From: Salinicoccus sediminis
Lineage (GTDB): Bacteria > Bacillota > Bacilli > Staphylococcales > Salinicoccaceae
DNA length: 64,000 nucleotides
Reading direction: 5' to 3'
Assembly: GCF_000986795.1 (NCBI RefSeq)
Contig: NZ_LAYZ01000002.1
Location: 186,001 to 250,000, forward strand
In this document: positions 34,697-42,701 of the stretch, piece by piece
How the letters are laid out: every line of letters starts with the position of its first letter
How positions within the stretch are numbered: the first letter of the stretch is position 1
Notes under the pieces: model-generated
Seen by the model: the letters and a program-made list of their open reading frames with translations, nothing else
What the model was told of the DNA's origin: nothing
Databases searched by the model: none
Made by a program: the position numbers and the translations under genes

Positions 34697-34906
34697 ATGG
34701 CTAATAAGACAATCAAAGTAGAAGGTATGACATGCGGACATTGCAAGAGCTCTGTGGAAGGTGCGCTGAATAAGCTGGAAGGTGTCAATGGCGCAGAAGT
34801 GAGCCTGGAGGATAATCAGGTAAGCGTTGACTATCAGAAAGATAAAGTTGATGATGCTGCGATGGTCGACGCCATCGAAGGACAGGGTTACGACGTCGTA
34901 AAGTAA
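34697..34906 (+). CDS. copZ: Copper chaperone CopZ
   Basis: 69 residues forming one heavy-metal-associated domain with EGMTCGHCKSS (Cys13, Cys16). It carries copper(I) to CopA. AGGAGG precedes the ATG. It is the last gene of the operon and ends before a strong hairpin. Confidence 0.95.
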   Translation: MANKTIKVEGMTCGHCKSSVEGALNKLEGVNGAEVSLEDNQVSVDYQKDKVDDAAMVDAIEGQGYDVVK

Positions 34907-34991
34907 GTTGAGACATAGAGCGGAGGCCTCCGGCCAGTCTGGTGCGGCCGGTGTGAACTCCAGGTGCCCTTCAATTGAACACTGAAATATT

Positions 34992-35032
34992 AGAACAGCC
35001 AACGAGCTTAAGACCGTTGGCTGTTCTTGTTT
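34992..35032 (+). terminator. Terminator of the csoR-copA-copZ operon
   Basis: AGAACAGCCAACG (34992-35004) pairs perfectly with CGTTGGCTGTTCT (35015-35027), then TGTTTTTG. Between copZ and this hairpin, CCGGCC and GGCCGG at 34930-34951 can form another small stem. Confidence 0.9.
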
Positions 35033-35063
35033 TTGTATAAGGGAGTGACAGCTTTAAAAGTGC

Positions 35064-35672
35064 TTACTTCAGCTTTCTGACCTTTCCCTGGATGGCGGAG
35101 GCTTTACCATTGTGCATCCTGCCTTCGTGCCTGAGTACGACCTCTTTTTCAAGGTGGATCACTTCCACATCGAAGCGCTCCAGATGCCCTCTGATCTCAT
35201 CAAGGTCATAAAGCATGTTCATGTCCGGCGGGCCGCCTGTTTTATATTCCAGCTGTTCCTTGGAATACAGTTCGAATACGATCAGGCCCCCGGGTTTCAC
35301 ACATTCCACCAAATTCGTGAACATCTGCAATTTGCCTTCCGCCGGAACGTGACCGAAAATATTGACGCCGATGTCATAAGTCTTACGGGGCACTGCGTCT
35401 TTTATCGTTATATCCCGCAGGTTGGTATCGACTGTCATGTCTTCTGAAGCAGCCAGCCGTTCCATTTTCTCAATCCCCTCTTTTGAAAAATCATAAGTGG
35501 TGACCTGATTGCCGAGTCTGGCGAGATAGACGGCATTGCGTCCTTCACCTTCGGCGAGCAGAGCGATCCTTTTGCCCTGTTCTGAACCCAGGACGGTCCT
35601 GACCCATTCGTTTGGCTCAACACCGTATATATATTCATCCGTTCTGAATTTTTCATCCCAATGATTCATCAT
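35064..35672 (-). CDS. Class I SAM-dependent methyltransferase
   Basis: 202 residues. The SAM-binding motif I is IALLAEGEGRNAVYLARLG, followed by an acidic end of strand 2 (TTYDFSKEGI) and VKPGGLIVFELYSKEQLEY. It resembles TehB/thiol-type small methyltransferases, but the acceptor is not identifiable. GGGGGATT precedes the ATG. It is divergent from cstR and shares an 82-base promoter region that contains a CstR-type operator, so it may belong to the persulfide response. A possible minus-strand promoter has TACAAT opposite 35705-35710. Confidence 0.8.
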   Translation of the reverse strand: MMNHWDEKFRTDEYIYGVEPNEWVRTVLGSEQGKRIALLAEGEGRNAVYLARLGNQVTTYDFSKEGIEKMERLAASEDMTVDTNLRDITIKDAVPRKTYDIGVNIFGHVPAEGKLQMFTNLVECVKPGGLIVFELYSKEQLEYKTGGPPDMNMLYDLDEIRGHLERFDVEVIHLEKEVVLRHEGRMHNGKASAIQGKVRKLK

Positions 35673-35738
35673 AATCCCCCATTCGCTTTTACATCTCTGT
35701 CACCATTGTAGCGGACATTTTCCAAAGTATCACCCAAT

Positions 35739-35784
35739 ATACCATGCGGGGTATTTGACCGGGGCAGGTTCCATCTATTATAAT
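35739..35784 (+). promoter_or_regulatory. cstR promoter with CstR operator
   Basis: ATACCATGCGGGGTAT (35739-35754) is a GC-centred palindrome of the CsoR/CstR type. It abuts TTGACC (35755-35760), which with an 18-base spacer and TATAAT (35779-35784) makes the cstR promoter. On the other side it lies a few bases beyond the presumed -35 of the divergent methyltransferase gene. Confidence 0.7.
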
Positions 35785-35817
35785 GTTGTTATCAATATTA
35801 CAGAGAAGAGGGTTAGG

Positions 35818-36099
35818 ATGACTGTTGAAGAGAAGTATGTCTATGATAAGGCGGTAGTCAACCGCATAAACCGTCTGCAGGGGCAGATCAACGGTGCGTT
35901 GAAGATGATTGAGGAGGGCAGGCACTGCAAAGATGTGGTCACTCAGTTGAGTGCGGCCAAAAATGCATTGAACCGTACCATGAACGTGATCGTGAGTGAA
36001 AACCTGGTGGAATGTGTGAAAGAAGCGATGGATGACCCGGATCAGGATACGGATGCACTGGTCAAGGAAGCGGTCGAACTGTTGAACAAGAGCAGATGA
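35818..36099 (+). CDS. cstR: CstR persulfide-sensing repressor
   Basis: 93 residues from ATG 35818, behind GAGGG. It belongs to the same DUF156 family as CsoR, with RINRLQGQINGALKMI and the two cysteines Cys37 and Cys66. The histidine of the copper site is replaced by Asn62, leaving only the cysteine pair, as in CstR, which senses persulfides by forming di- to tetrasulfide bridges between subunits. It precedes cstA and cstB, and three ATACCC-type operators surround it. Its stop codon is inside a terminator hairpin. Confidence 0.92.
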   Translation: MTVEEKYVYDKAVVNRINRLQGQINGALKMIEEGRHCKDVVTQLSAAKNALNRTMNVIVSENLVECVKEAMDDPDQDTDALVKEAVELLNKSR

Positions 36100-36115
36100 T
36101 AAATCATCTGTTTTT
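36093..36115 (+). terminator. Terminator overlapping the cstR stop codon
   Basis: CAGATGA and TCATCTG form a seven-base stem with a TAAA loop, followed by TTTTT. The TGA stop of cstR lies inside the stem. It separates cstR from the cstA promoter. Confidence 0.7.
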
Positions 36116-36118
36116 ATT

Positions 36119-36156
36119 CCTCCTGTTGAATACCCATAAGGGTATTTAACAGGAGG
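36119..36156. promoter_or_regulatory. CstR operator within a 38-bp inverted repeat
   Basis: The central ATACCC-ATAA-GGGTAT (36130-36145) is a CstR-type operator. It is extended outwards into arms of 17 bases (36119-36135 and 36140-36156) with one mismatch, the outer parts being CCTCCTGTT and AACAGGAGG. The right arm covers TTAACA at 36146-36151, the probable -35 box of cstA. No T-run follows, so it is not a normal terminator. Confidence 0.7.
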
Positions 36157-36188
36157 CGGAGTGTTCGCTATTATACCCTTACGGGTAT
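36146..36188 (+). promoter_or_regulatory. cstA promoter with downstream CstR operator
   Basis: TTAACA (36146-36151), 17 bases and TATTAT (36169-36174) form the promoter. ATACCC-TTAC-GGGTAT at 36173-36188 overlaps the -10 box and start site. With the operator centred at 36137 this gives two operators about 43 bases apart flanking the promoter. Confidence 0.72.
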
Positions 36189-36211
36189 TTAAAACAAGGA
36201 GGTTCTATACA

Positions 36212-37306
36212 ATGAACAAAACTGGAACGGATTATCATATCAATGATGCAGATGGGATAATTGAAAAAAATCAGTACCTGCTTGATGTCAGGGAAGATTT
36301 TGAATACGATATGGGTCATATTGAAGGTGCCCGGAACATCTCGGTGAATGAATTGGAAAACAGGCTGGATGAACTGCCAAAGGACCGGCGGATCCATGCA
36401 TATTGCCAAAAGGGAAAACGCGGTGCCAAAGCCGTGGACATTCTGAAGCAGAATGGATACGATGCAGTGAACCTGGACGAAGGCTTTTCTGCATATACCG
36501 GGACGTATGACAGTTCAAAAACTGTTACAGGCGCACCGGATGCATCCGGCGATAGAAACATTGATCCGGAAAGGGTGAGGATTGAAGCGAGTGGTCTTCA
36601 GTGCCCGGGGCCTCTGCTCAGGGTGAGCGAAACGATGGGACAGCTTGAAACCGGACAGCAGATGGAAATCACGGTGACGGATCCCGGTTTTTGCACGGAT
36701 GTCGAAGCCTGGGCGAAAAAGACGGGAAACACGGTGCTAAAAAACGAAAAGGATGGTGACAGGGTTGTTGCTGTACTCGAGAAGAATGATCAGCAGCCAG
36801 CCCCATCCGGGGAAGGCCATCAGATGGTGGAAACGAAAAACGGTGCAACGATGGTCGTCTTCAGCGGTGATCTCGACAAGGCGCTTGCTTCGTTCATCAT
36901 TGCCACTGGCGCCAAAAGCATGGGTAAGGATGTAACGATGTTCTTCACATTCTGGGGACTCAATGTCATCAAGGACCCACAAGCACCGAAGAAGGACAAA
37001 AAGGGATTGGACAAAGCATTCAGCATGATGATGCCCAAATCTGCCGCCAAACTGCCAATTTCGAAAATGAATATGTTCGGGCTCGGATCGAAGATGATCC
37101 AGTATGTCATGAAGAGGAAGAAAGTCGACGCATTGACGGAAATGATCGACAAGGCCGATTCCCTCGGTGTCAAAATGGTGGCCTGCACGATGAGTATGGA
37201 TATCATGGCGGTTGAAGCAGATGAACTGCTCCCGAATGTCAATTTCGGAGGGGTCGGCACTTATCTCGGTGATGCAGAAAACGGCAACCTGAATCTTTTC
37301 ATATAA
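36212..37306 (+). CDS. cstA: CstA rhodanese-TusA-DsrE2 sulfurtransferase
   Basis: 364 residues from ATG 36212 (AAGGAGG upstream). Three domains: rhodanese (about 5-100, active cysteine Cys65 in AYCQKGKRG), TusA-like (about 118-195, Cys131 in GLQCPGPLL), and DsrE2-like (about 205-364, MVVFSGDLDKALASFIIATGA and MVACTMSMDIM). Such multidomain CstA proteins take up and relay persulfide sulfur. Length and domain order match the staphylococcal protein. It is the first gene after the double operator and is followed by cstB after 34 bases. Confidence 0.93.
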   Translation: MNKTGTDYHINDADGIIEKNQYLLDVREDFEYDMGHIEGARNISVNELENRLDELPKDRRIHAYCQKGKRGAKAVDILKQNGYDAVNLDEGFSAYTGTYDSSKTVTGAPDASGDRNIDPERVRIEASGLQCPGPLLRVSETMGQLETGQQMEITVTDPGFCTDVEAWAKKTGNTVLKNEKDGDRVVAVLEKNDQQPAPSGEGHQMVETKNGATMVVFSGDLDKALASFIIATGAKSMGKDVTMFFTFWGLNVIKDPQAPKKDKKGLDKAFSMMMPKSAAKLPISKMNMFGLGSKMIQYVMKRKKVDALTEMIDKADSLGVKMVACTMSMDIMAVEADELLPNVNFGGVGTYLGDAENGNLNLFI

Positions 37307-37340
37307 TAAGCGGTATATTGAATACCAAGGAGTGTATATA

Positions 37341-38702
37341 ATGTTCTTCAAACAATTTTTTGACAAGAAACTTGCGCAGACATCCTACATGGTGGCATGC
37401 CAGCAAACAAAAGAGGCGATCATCATCGATCCGAAACGCGTCGTTGATGAATATGGGGAAGTGGCCGCTCAGGAAGGTTTCAACATCACACAGGTAACTG
37501 AAACGCATATCCACGCGGATTTTGCTTCTGGTCTGCGCGATGCCGCTGGGCGCTTCAATGCGACGGTATATGTATCCGATGAAGGCGGTGAGAGTTGGAA
37601 ATATGAAAACATGCCTGAGGACACCGTTTATCTGAAAGACGGCGACATCATCAATGTCGGCAATGTTGAATTGAAAGTCCTCCATACACCGGGTCACACA
37701 CCGGAAAGCATTTCATTTGTGCTGACAGACAGAGGCGGCGGCAGCGATGAACCGATGGGCATATTCACAGGGGATTTCCTGTTTGTCGGTGACATTGGAC
37801 GGCCGGATCTTCTTGAAGAGGCGGCACAGATGGAAGGTACGACTGAGGAAGGCGCGGCAGCGATGTTCGATTCATTGAAAACAGTGGACAAGTATCCGGA
37901 ATTCATGCAAGTCTGGCCGGGTCATGGGGCGGGCAGTGCCTGCGGCAAGTCACTCGGTGCAGTGCCGCTCTCCACGCTGGGCTATGAACTGAGGAACAAC
38001 TGGGTGTTCGACTATGATGACAGGGAAGCTTTCATAAAAGAGCTGACAAGTAACCAGCCGGAGCCGCCAAGCTATTTTGCCCAGATGAAGAAAGTCAACA
38101 AGGAAGGACTGCCCGGATTCAAGGTGAAGGATGTTGAAGTGGGCACCCCGGATGAACTGCCGGGACAGCTGTTCGATCTCAGAAGCCGGGAGGAATTCAG
38201 GAAAGGGTTCAAAAAAGGTGCGATAAACATTCCGTACAATGACAAATTCCTTCAGTTTGCCGGATGGTATATCGATTATGATCAGCCGATGACTGTTATC
38301 GGCAACCCTGAAGACAGCCGGGTGCTGCAGGAGGACCTCGCTTCCATCGGATATGACAATCTTCAGCTGATCGTCCCTGCACGGGAGGCAGAACAGTATT
38401 ACGACGATGCATATGAAAATGTATCTGCGGCTGAGTTCATCAGCAATTTCAAGGATAGGAATATTCTCGATGTCCGTTCTGCTTCCGAATATAACAATGG
38501 CAGTCTTGAAAATGCGCACCATCTGCACTTCGGCCAGCTTGACGAGAAAGAGGTGCCGTTCGATGCGGACGATACAATCTATGTGCATTGTCAGTCCGGT
38601 GTCCGTTCAGCCATAGCCATGAGCGCACTCAAGGCCCGGGGATACGATAATGTCGTAAATATCAAAGATGGCTACGCAGGTCTCATCCGAGCGATGCAGT
38701 GA
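37341..38702 (+). CDS. cstB: CstB persulfide dioxygenase-sulfurtransferase
   Basis: 453 residues from ATG 37341 (AAGGAGTG upstream; GTG 37332 overlaps it). The N-terminal metallo-beta-lactamase domain has [19 protein letters not shown] and [15 protein letters not shown] for the mononuclear iron. A pseudo-rhodanese (about 265-355, no active cysteine) and a C-terminal rhodanese with [11 protein letters not shown] follow. The enzyme oxidises low-molecular-weight persulfides and forms thiosulfate, protecting against hydrogen sulfide. It overlaps the tauE gene. Confidence 0.93.
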   Translation: MFFKQFFDKKLAQTSYMVACQQTKEAIIIDPKRVVDEYGEVAAQEGFNITQVTETHIHADFASGLRDAAGRFNATVYVSDEGGESWKYENMPEDTVYLKDGDIINVGNVELKVLHTPGHTPESISFVLTDRGGGSDEPMGIFTGDFLFVGDIGRPDLLEEAAQMEGTTEEGAAAMFDSLKTVDKYPEFMQVWPGHGAGSACGKSLGAVPLSTLGYELRNNWVFDYDDREAFIKELTSNQPEPPSYFAQMKKVNKEGLPGFKVKDVEVGTPDELPGQLFDLRSREEFRKGFKKGAINIPYNDKFLQFAGWYIDYDQPMTVIGNPEDSRVLQEDLASIGYDNLQLIVPAREAEQYYDDAYENVSAAEFISNFKDRNILDVRSASEYNNGSLENAHHLHFGQLDEKEVPFDADDTIYVHCQSGVRSAIAMSALKARGYDNVVNIKDGYAGLIRAMQ

Positions 38703-39481
38703 TGGATATTGTAACGATCATCGTCATATTTCTGATCGGTTTCGTCGGATCTTTCATCTCGGGGATGGTGGGCATAGGGGGATCGATCATCAAGTACCCG
38801 ATGCTTCTGTATATACCCGCATTGCTTGGTGTCACTGCGTTTACATCACATGAAGTATCTGGAATCAGTGCGGTACAAGTGTTTTTTGCAACGATAGGTG
38901 GCGTCTGGGCATATAGGAACAGCGGTTATCTGAACATGCGGCTGATCGCATACATGGGAAGCGCGATACTTGCAGGCAGTCTCCTCGGGGGATACGGCTC
39001 GACATTCCTTACAGAGACCCAGATTGATGTCGTATATGCCGTGCTTGCGGCAATCGCTGCCATCATGATGTTCATCCCCAAAAAGGAAATCCCTTTTTCA
39101 CGGGGCGATGTCCTTCATTTCAACAGGACGCTTGCGGCATCACTTGCATTCTTGACCGGCAGTGCCGCCGGCATTGTCGGTGCTGCCGGTGCCTTCATAC
39201 TGGTTCCGATCATGCTGGTGATCCTTAAAATACCGACGCGCGTGACGATTGCGACCAGCCTGGCTGTCACACTGATTTCCTCCATCGGTACGACCGTCGG
39301 CAAAGTGGCGGCTGATCAGGTGCTCTACGGACCTGCCGCCATCATGATCATAGCAAGTCTCATTGCGGCACCACTCGGGGCAAAAGCTGGACAGAGGATG
39401 AATACCGGGGTCCTCCAGTGGATTCTGGCACTGCTGATACTGGCGACAGCTGTTAAAATCTGGGTGGAAATCCTGTTGTAA
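38702..39481 (+). CDS. tauE: TSUP-family sulfite/organosulfur exporter
   Basis: 259 residues with about eight membrane segments in two halves, typical of the TauE/SafE (TSUP) family; [20 protein letters not shown] is the first-half motif and [17 protein letters not shown] its counterpart. The start ATG overlaps the cstB stop by one base (TGATG), so translation is coupled. Its place inside the cst operon indicates export of sulfite or thiosulfate made by CstB and Sqr. A GTG at 38699 is an alternative start. Confidence 0.87.
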   Translation: MDIVTIIVIFLIGFVGSFISGMVGIGGSIIKYPMLLYIPALLGVTAFTSHEVSGISAVQVFFATIGGVWAYRNSGYLNMRLIAYMGSAILAGSLLGGYGSTFLTETQIDVVYAVLAAIAAIMMFIPKKEIPFSRGDVLHFNRTLAASLAFLTGSAAGIVGAAGAFILVPIMLVILKIPTRVTIATSLAVTLISSIGTTVGKVAADQVLYGPAAIMIIASLIAAPLGAKAGQRMNTGVLQWILALLILATAVKIWVEILL

Positions 39482-39594
39482 TGTGAAGTGTTCCAGATCG
39501 GGAGAAGGTATTTTCTGCCGGCAGTCCGTTGGATGTTTACGGAACCGATTTTCGGATACAGTTTTATAATGATAATGGCAGAAAGGGTGTTACA

Positions 39595-40782
39595 GTGGAA
39601 TTTCACGAAGTTCTGGTAGTTGGCGGCGGTACTGCAGGAATAACGGTAGCTTCACGTCTGAAACGCATATCCGAGTATATCGACCTGGCCATCATTGACC
39701 CGGCTGACAATCATTATTATCAACCGCTATGGACACTTGTAGGGGGCGGCGTCGTTGATAAGGAAGCGTCCCGGCGCTCTGAGGCTTCATTGATCCCGAA
39801 AGGGGTCAAATGGTACAAGGAATCGGCGGAATCATTCAAACCGGAGGAAAATCGGGTGACCACTTCGGAAGGCACTGAAATAATGTATAAATACCTGATC
39901 GTATGTCCCGGTTTACAGCTGGACTGGGATGAAATAGAAGGACTGGCTGGAAATGTGGGGAAATATGGCATATGCAGCAACTACTCGTATGAACATGTGG
40001 ATTACACATGGGAAACAATACGATCTTTCCAGGGTGGCCGTGCGATATTCACTCATCCCGATTCGGCGATTAAATGTGGGGGTGCACCACAAAAGATCAT
40101 GTATCTTGCAGATGAGGCATTCCGGAATCAGGGAGTCCGCAACCGGACGGAAATCAATTTCAAATCAGCAAACGGCTCTGTGTTTTCAGTTAAGAAATAT
40201 GCTGATGCGCTTGATGAGGTCATCAGCAGAAAGGGAATCAGGGCCGATTACAAGAAAGACCTGATCAAAGTCGACGGTCCCAACAAACAGGCGGTTTTCC
40301 GGGACCTGGACAGCGGGGAGGAAGAGACGCTGGATTATGATATGATTCATGCAGTCCCTTATATGAGTGCCCCTGATTTCATCAAAAGAAGTCCTCTGGC
40401 CAATTCTGATGGATGGGTGGACGTAGACCCCCATACCCTTCAGCATAATGGATACGGAAATATTTTCAGCCTCGGGGATGTTTCCAGTGCGCCGACCTCG
40501 AAAACGGGTGCAGCGATACGCAAACAGGCACCGGTAGTGGCATCACATATCAAATCAATGCTGAAAGGCGGTGTCCGATCTTCCCGCAGGTATGACGGGT
40601 ATACTTCATGTCCTCTCGTCACGGGCTATAATTCCCTTATAATGGCAGAATTCAAGTATGATAATGTGCCCTCGGAAACTTTTCCTGTCAATCAGGCGAA
40701 AGAAAGGAAAAGTATGTACATGGTGAAAAAGTATGGACTGCCTGCCATGTACTGGCGGGGAATGATGAAGGGGCTTATGTAG
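39595..40782 (+). CDS. sqr: Sulfide:quinone oxidoreductase
   Basis: 395 residues from GTG 39595, seven bases after AAAGGG. VLVVGGGTAGITVASRL binds FAD, NHYYQPLWTLVGGG is characteristic of SQR, and catalytic cysteines are suggested by GKYGICSNYS and AIKCGGAPQKIMYLADE. NIFSLGDVSSAPTSKTGAAIRKQ is the second FAD contact. The enzyme oxidises hydrogen sulfide at the membrane, passing electrons to quinone and sulfur to a thiol acceptor that feeds CstA and CstB. It is separated from tauE by 113 bases containing TATAAT at 39565-39570, so a secondary promoter is possible. Confidence 0.92.
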   Translation: MEFHEVLVVGGGTAGITVASRLKRISEYIDLAIIDPADNHYYQPLWTLVGGGVVDKEASRRSEASLIPKGVKWYKESAESFKPEENRVTTSEGTEIMYKYLIVCPGLQLDWDEIEGLAGNVGKYGICSNYSYEHVDYTWETIRSFQGGRAIFTHPDSAIKCGGAPQKIMYLADEAFRNQGVRNRTEINFKSANGSVFSVKKYADALDEVISRKGIRADYKKDLIKVDGPNKQAVFRDLDSGEEETLDYDMIHAVPYMSAPDFIKRSPLANSDGWVDVDPHTLQHNGYGNIFSLGDVSSAPTSKTGAAIRKQAPVVASHIKSMLKGGVRSSRRYDGYTSCPLVTGYNSLIMAEFKYDNVPSETFPVNQAKERKSMYMVKKYGLPAMYWRGMMKGLM

Positions 40783-40854
40783 GCATGCCCGACGGCAAGT
40801 CCTGAAAATTTTGGATATACGGGTCTATACAGTGTCTGGCTTCATTTGAAAATC

Positions 40855-40903
40855 ACTCCCTCCTGTGCGGACGGTCATCGACCGCCCCGCAGGAGGGAGT
40901 TTT
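40855..40903 (+). terminator. Terminator of the cst operon
   Basis: ACTCCCTCCTG at 40855 pairs with CAGGAGGGAGT ending at 40900, with an inner GGTC/GACC stem, then TTT. Confidence 0.88.
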
Positions 40904-40971
40904 AAATTTCCATGTAAATGGATACTGGCGTCATAACTCCTGAACCGTCATCGTCGCTGTTCATAAATTTA

Positions 40972-41017
40972 TTGATACCTTCCAGGCATATGTTAAAATT
41001 ACATAAAAGCGCTTACA
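40972..41017 (+). promoter_or_regulatory. AbgT promoter with cre box
   Basis: TTGATA (40972-40977), 16 bases and TAAAAT (40994-40999) form a promoter. TAAAAGCGCTTACA (41004-41017), a 13 of 14 match to cre in reverse and identical to the lic box, covers the start site, so CcpA would block initiation. The 375-base gap 40783-41157 also holds the cst terminator and a mini-ORF; I see no longer gene. Confidence 0.65.
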
Positions 41018-41040
41018 AAATTGCGGAAAGGGGAACTGCC

Positions 41041-41067
41041 ATGCAGCAGTTATATAAGATTTTGTAA
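41041..41067 (+). other. Possible eight-codon leader ORF with start-codon hairpin
   Basis: ATG at 41041 opens MQQLYKIL then TAA. AAAGGGG is well placed seven bases upstream. AACTGC (41034-41039) and GCAGTT (41046-41051) can pair across the start codon, which would sit in the loop. It lies in the AbgT leader about 90 bases before the real gene start. Translation is unproven. Confidence 0.3.
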
Positions 41068-41157
41068 TTTTTAAAATATATGGACAACGGTTTGTGCATG
41101 CTGTAGACTGGTCTTGTTAATCATATTATATGAATCCAATTTGAAATGAGGGATATC

Positions 41158-42675
41158 ATGTCAGAGAAAAGAACCCTATTCCAGAAGATCCTGGATGTCA
41201 TCGAGCGGGTGGGGAATAAACTTCCGGATCCGTTTGCGCTTTTTATCGGACTGGCTGTGCTGATGATTTTCGTGTCCTACATATTCAGTCTGTTTGATGC
41301 ATCAGTCAACCACCCGGGGACGGGAGAAGAACTGCCGATCAGGAACCTGTTATCGGGTGAGGGGCTGCAGTTCATCATCACTTCGATGCTTGAGAACTTC
41401 ACAGGCTTTGCGCCGCTTGGCCTTGTGCTGGCGATGATGCTGGGTATCGGCCTGGCGGAAAAGGTCGGACTGCTCGATTATGCCATCCGCAAGACGATTT
41501 TGAAATCACCGCCGTTTCTCGTGACTTATACGGTCGTGTTCGTGGGTATTCTGGGTAACCTGGCATCGGATGCCGCAGTTGTCCTTATTCCGCCGCTCGG
41601 CGCACTTGTCTTCTACAAACTCGGGCGCCATCCGCTCGCGGGTCTCGCCGCCGGTTTCGCCGGAGCGGGCGCCGGATTCACGGCGAACCTGTTCGTTGCC
41701 GGAACGGATGCACTCCTTGCAGGGATTTCGACGGAAGCCGCTGCGATTATAAATGAGAAAGTGACTGTGACCGCCGTCGACAACTGGTACTTCAACATCA
41801 TATCCACATTCATGCTGACCATCATCGGCGGTCTCGTGACGACGAAGATCGTCGAGCCGAGGCTCGGCAAATACGAAGGAGATGCGGTTGAAGATGAAAA
41901 CACGGAAGAGCTGCCGAACGCAAAGAAAGGTTTCTTTGCTGCAGCCATCGCCGGGGCTTTATACTGGGCGATCATCGTCGCAGTCATTTTGATGCCGAAC
42001 AGTCCGCTGACGAATGAGGACGGCGGTATTTCGCCATCTCCGTTCCTTGACGGCATCGTGCCGATCATCCTGATTTTCTTCGTCATCATCGGCATGGCAT
42101 TCGGTATTACGGTCGGCAGGATCAAGACCAGTAAAGATGTCACCCATTACATGACAGAGGCGATCAAGGACATGGCCGGCTATATCGTGCTCGTGTTCGC
42201 CATTGCCCAGTTTATCGCCTATTTCACGTGGTCCAATCTCGGCACATGGCTTGCGGTGAACGGGGCAGAATTCCTCGAGAGCATCGAATTCACCGGTGTC
42301 GGCCTCATCGTCGGCTATGTGATATTCACGGGTCTGCTGAACTTCCTGATCACGTCCGGTTCGGCAAAATGGGCAATTGAGGCACCGATCTTCGTGCCGC
42401 TGTTCATGCAGCTCGGCTATCATCCTGCCTTCACACAGGTCGCGTACCGTATCGCTGACTCATCGATCAACATCATCACGCCGTTGTTCCCGTATATGGT
42501 CATCATACTCGCGTTCATGCAGCGTTATGACAAGAAAGCAAGCATCGGCAGCTACATGGCCCTCATGATTCCGTACTCTCTGACATTCCTTGCAGCGTGG
42601 ATTATCCTGCTGTTGATCTTCTTCTTCACCGGGTTGCCGCTCGGACCGGGTGTCAGCGTGTATCTTGAGCAATAA
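41158..42675 (+). CDS. abgT: AbgT-family transporter
   Basis: 505 residues from ATG 41158, preceded by GAGGG (ATG 41146 lies upstream of that site). About eleven to twelve membrane segments. GNKLPDPFALFIGLAVLM, AGFAGAGAGFTANLFVAGTDALL and TSGSAKWAIEAPIFVPLFM are typical of AbgT. Family members move p-aminobenzoyl-glutamate or export antimetabolites such as sulfonamides. The next gene is an M20 amidohydrolase of the AbgA kind, 26 bases downstream, so uptake and hydrolysis of an N-acyl amino acid is the likely joint role. Confidence 0.9.
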   Translation: MSEKRTLFQKILDVIERVGNKLPDPFALFIGLAVLMIFVSYIFSLFDASVNHPGTGEELPIRNLLSGEGLQFIITSMLENFTGFAPLGLVLAMMLGIGLAEKVGLLDYAIRKTILKSPPFLVTYTVVFVGILGNLASDAAVVLIPPLGALVFYKLGRHPLAGLAAGFAGAGAGFTANLFVAGTDALLAGISTEAAAIINEKVTVTAVDNWYFNIISTFMLTIIGGLVTTKIVEPRLGKYEGDAVEDENTEELPNAKKGFFAAAIAGALYWAIIVAVILMPNSPLTNEDGGISPSPFLDGIVPIILIFFVIIGMAFGITVGRIKTSKDVTHYMTEAIKDMAGYIVLVFAIAQFIAYFTWSNLGTWLAVNGAEFLESIEFTGVGLIVGYVIFTGLLNFLITSGSAKWAIEAPIFVPLFMQLGYHPAFTQVAYRIADSSINIITPLFPYMVIILAFMQRYDKKASIGSYMALMIPYSLTFLAAWIILLLIFFFTGLPLGPGVSVYLEQ

Positions 42676-42701
42676 AGAATTGAGATGGAGGCGCATGAAT
42701 C

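Noticed and set aside
34907-34991. Small RNA or extra gene after copZ
   Set aside because: Only a GC-rich six-base stem is seen before the terminator, with no promoter or coding frame.
36119-36156. Strong hairpin read as a terminator of cstR
   Set aside because: No T-run follows on either strand, and a better terminator sits at 36093-36115. It is kept as an operator.
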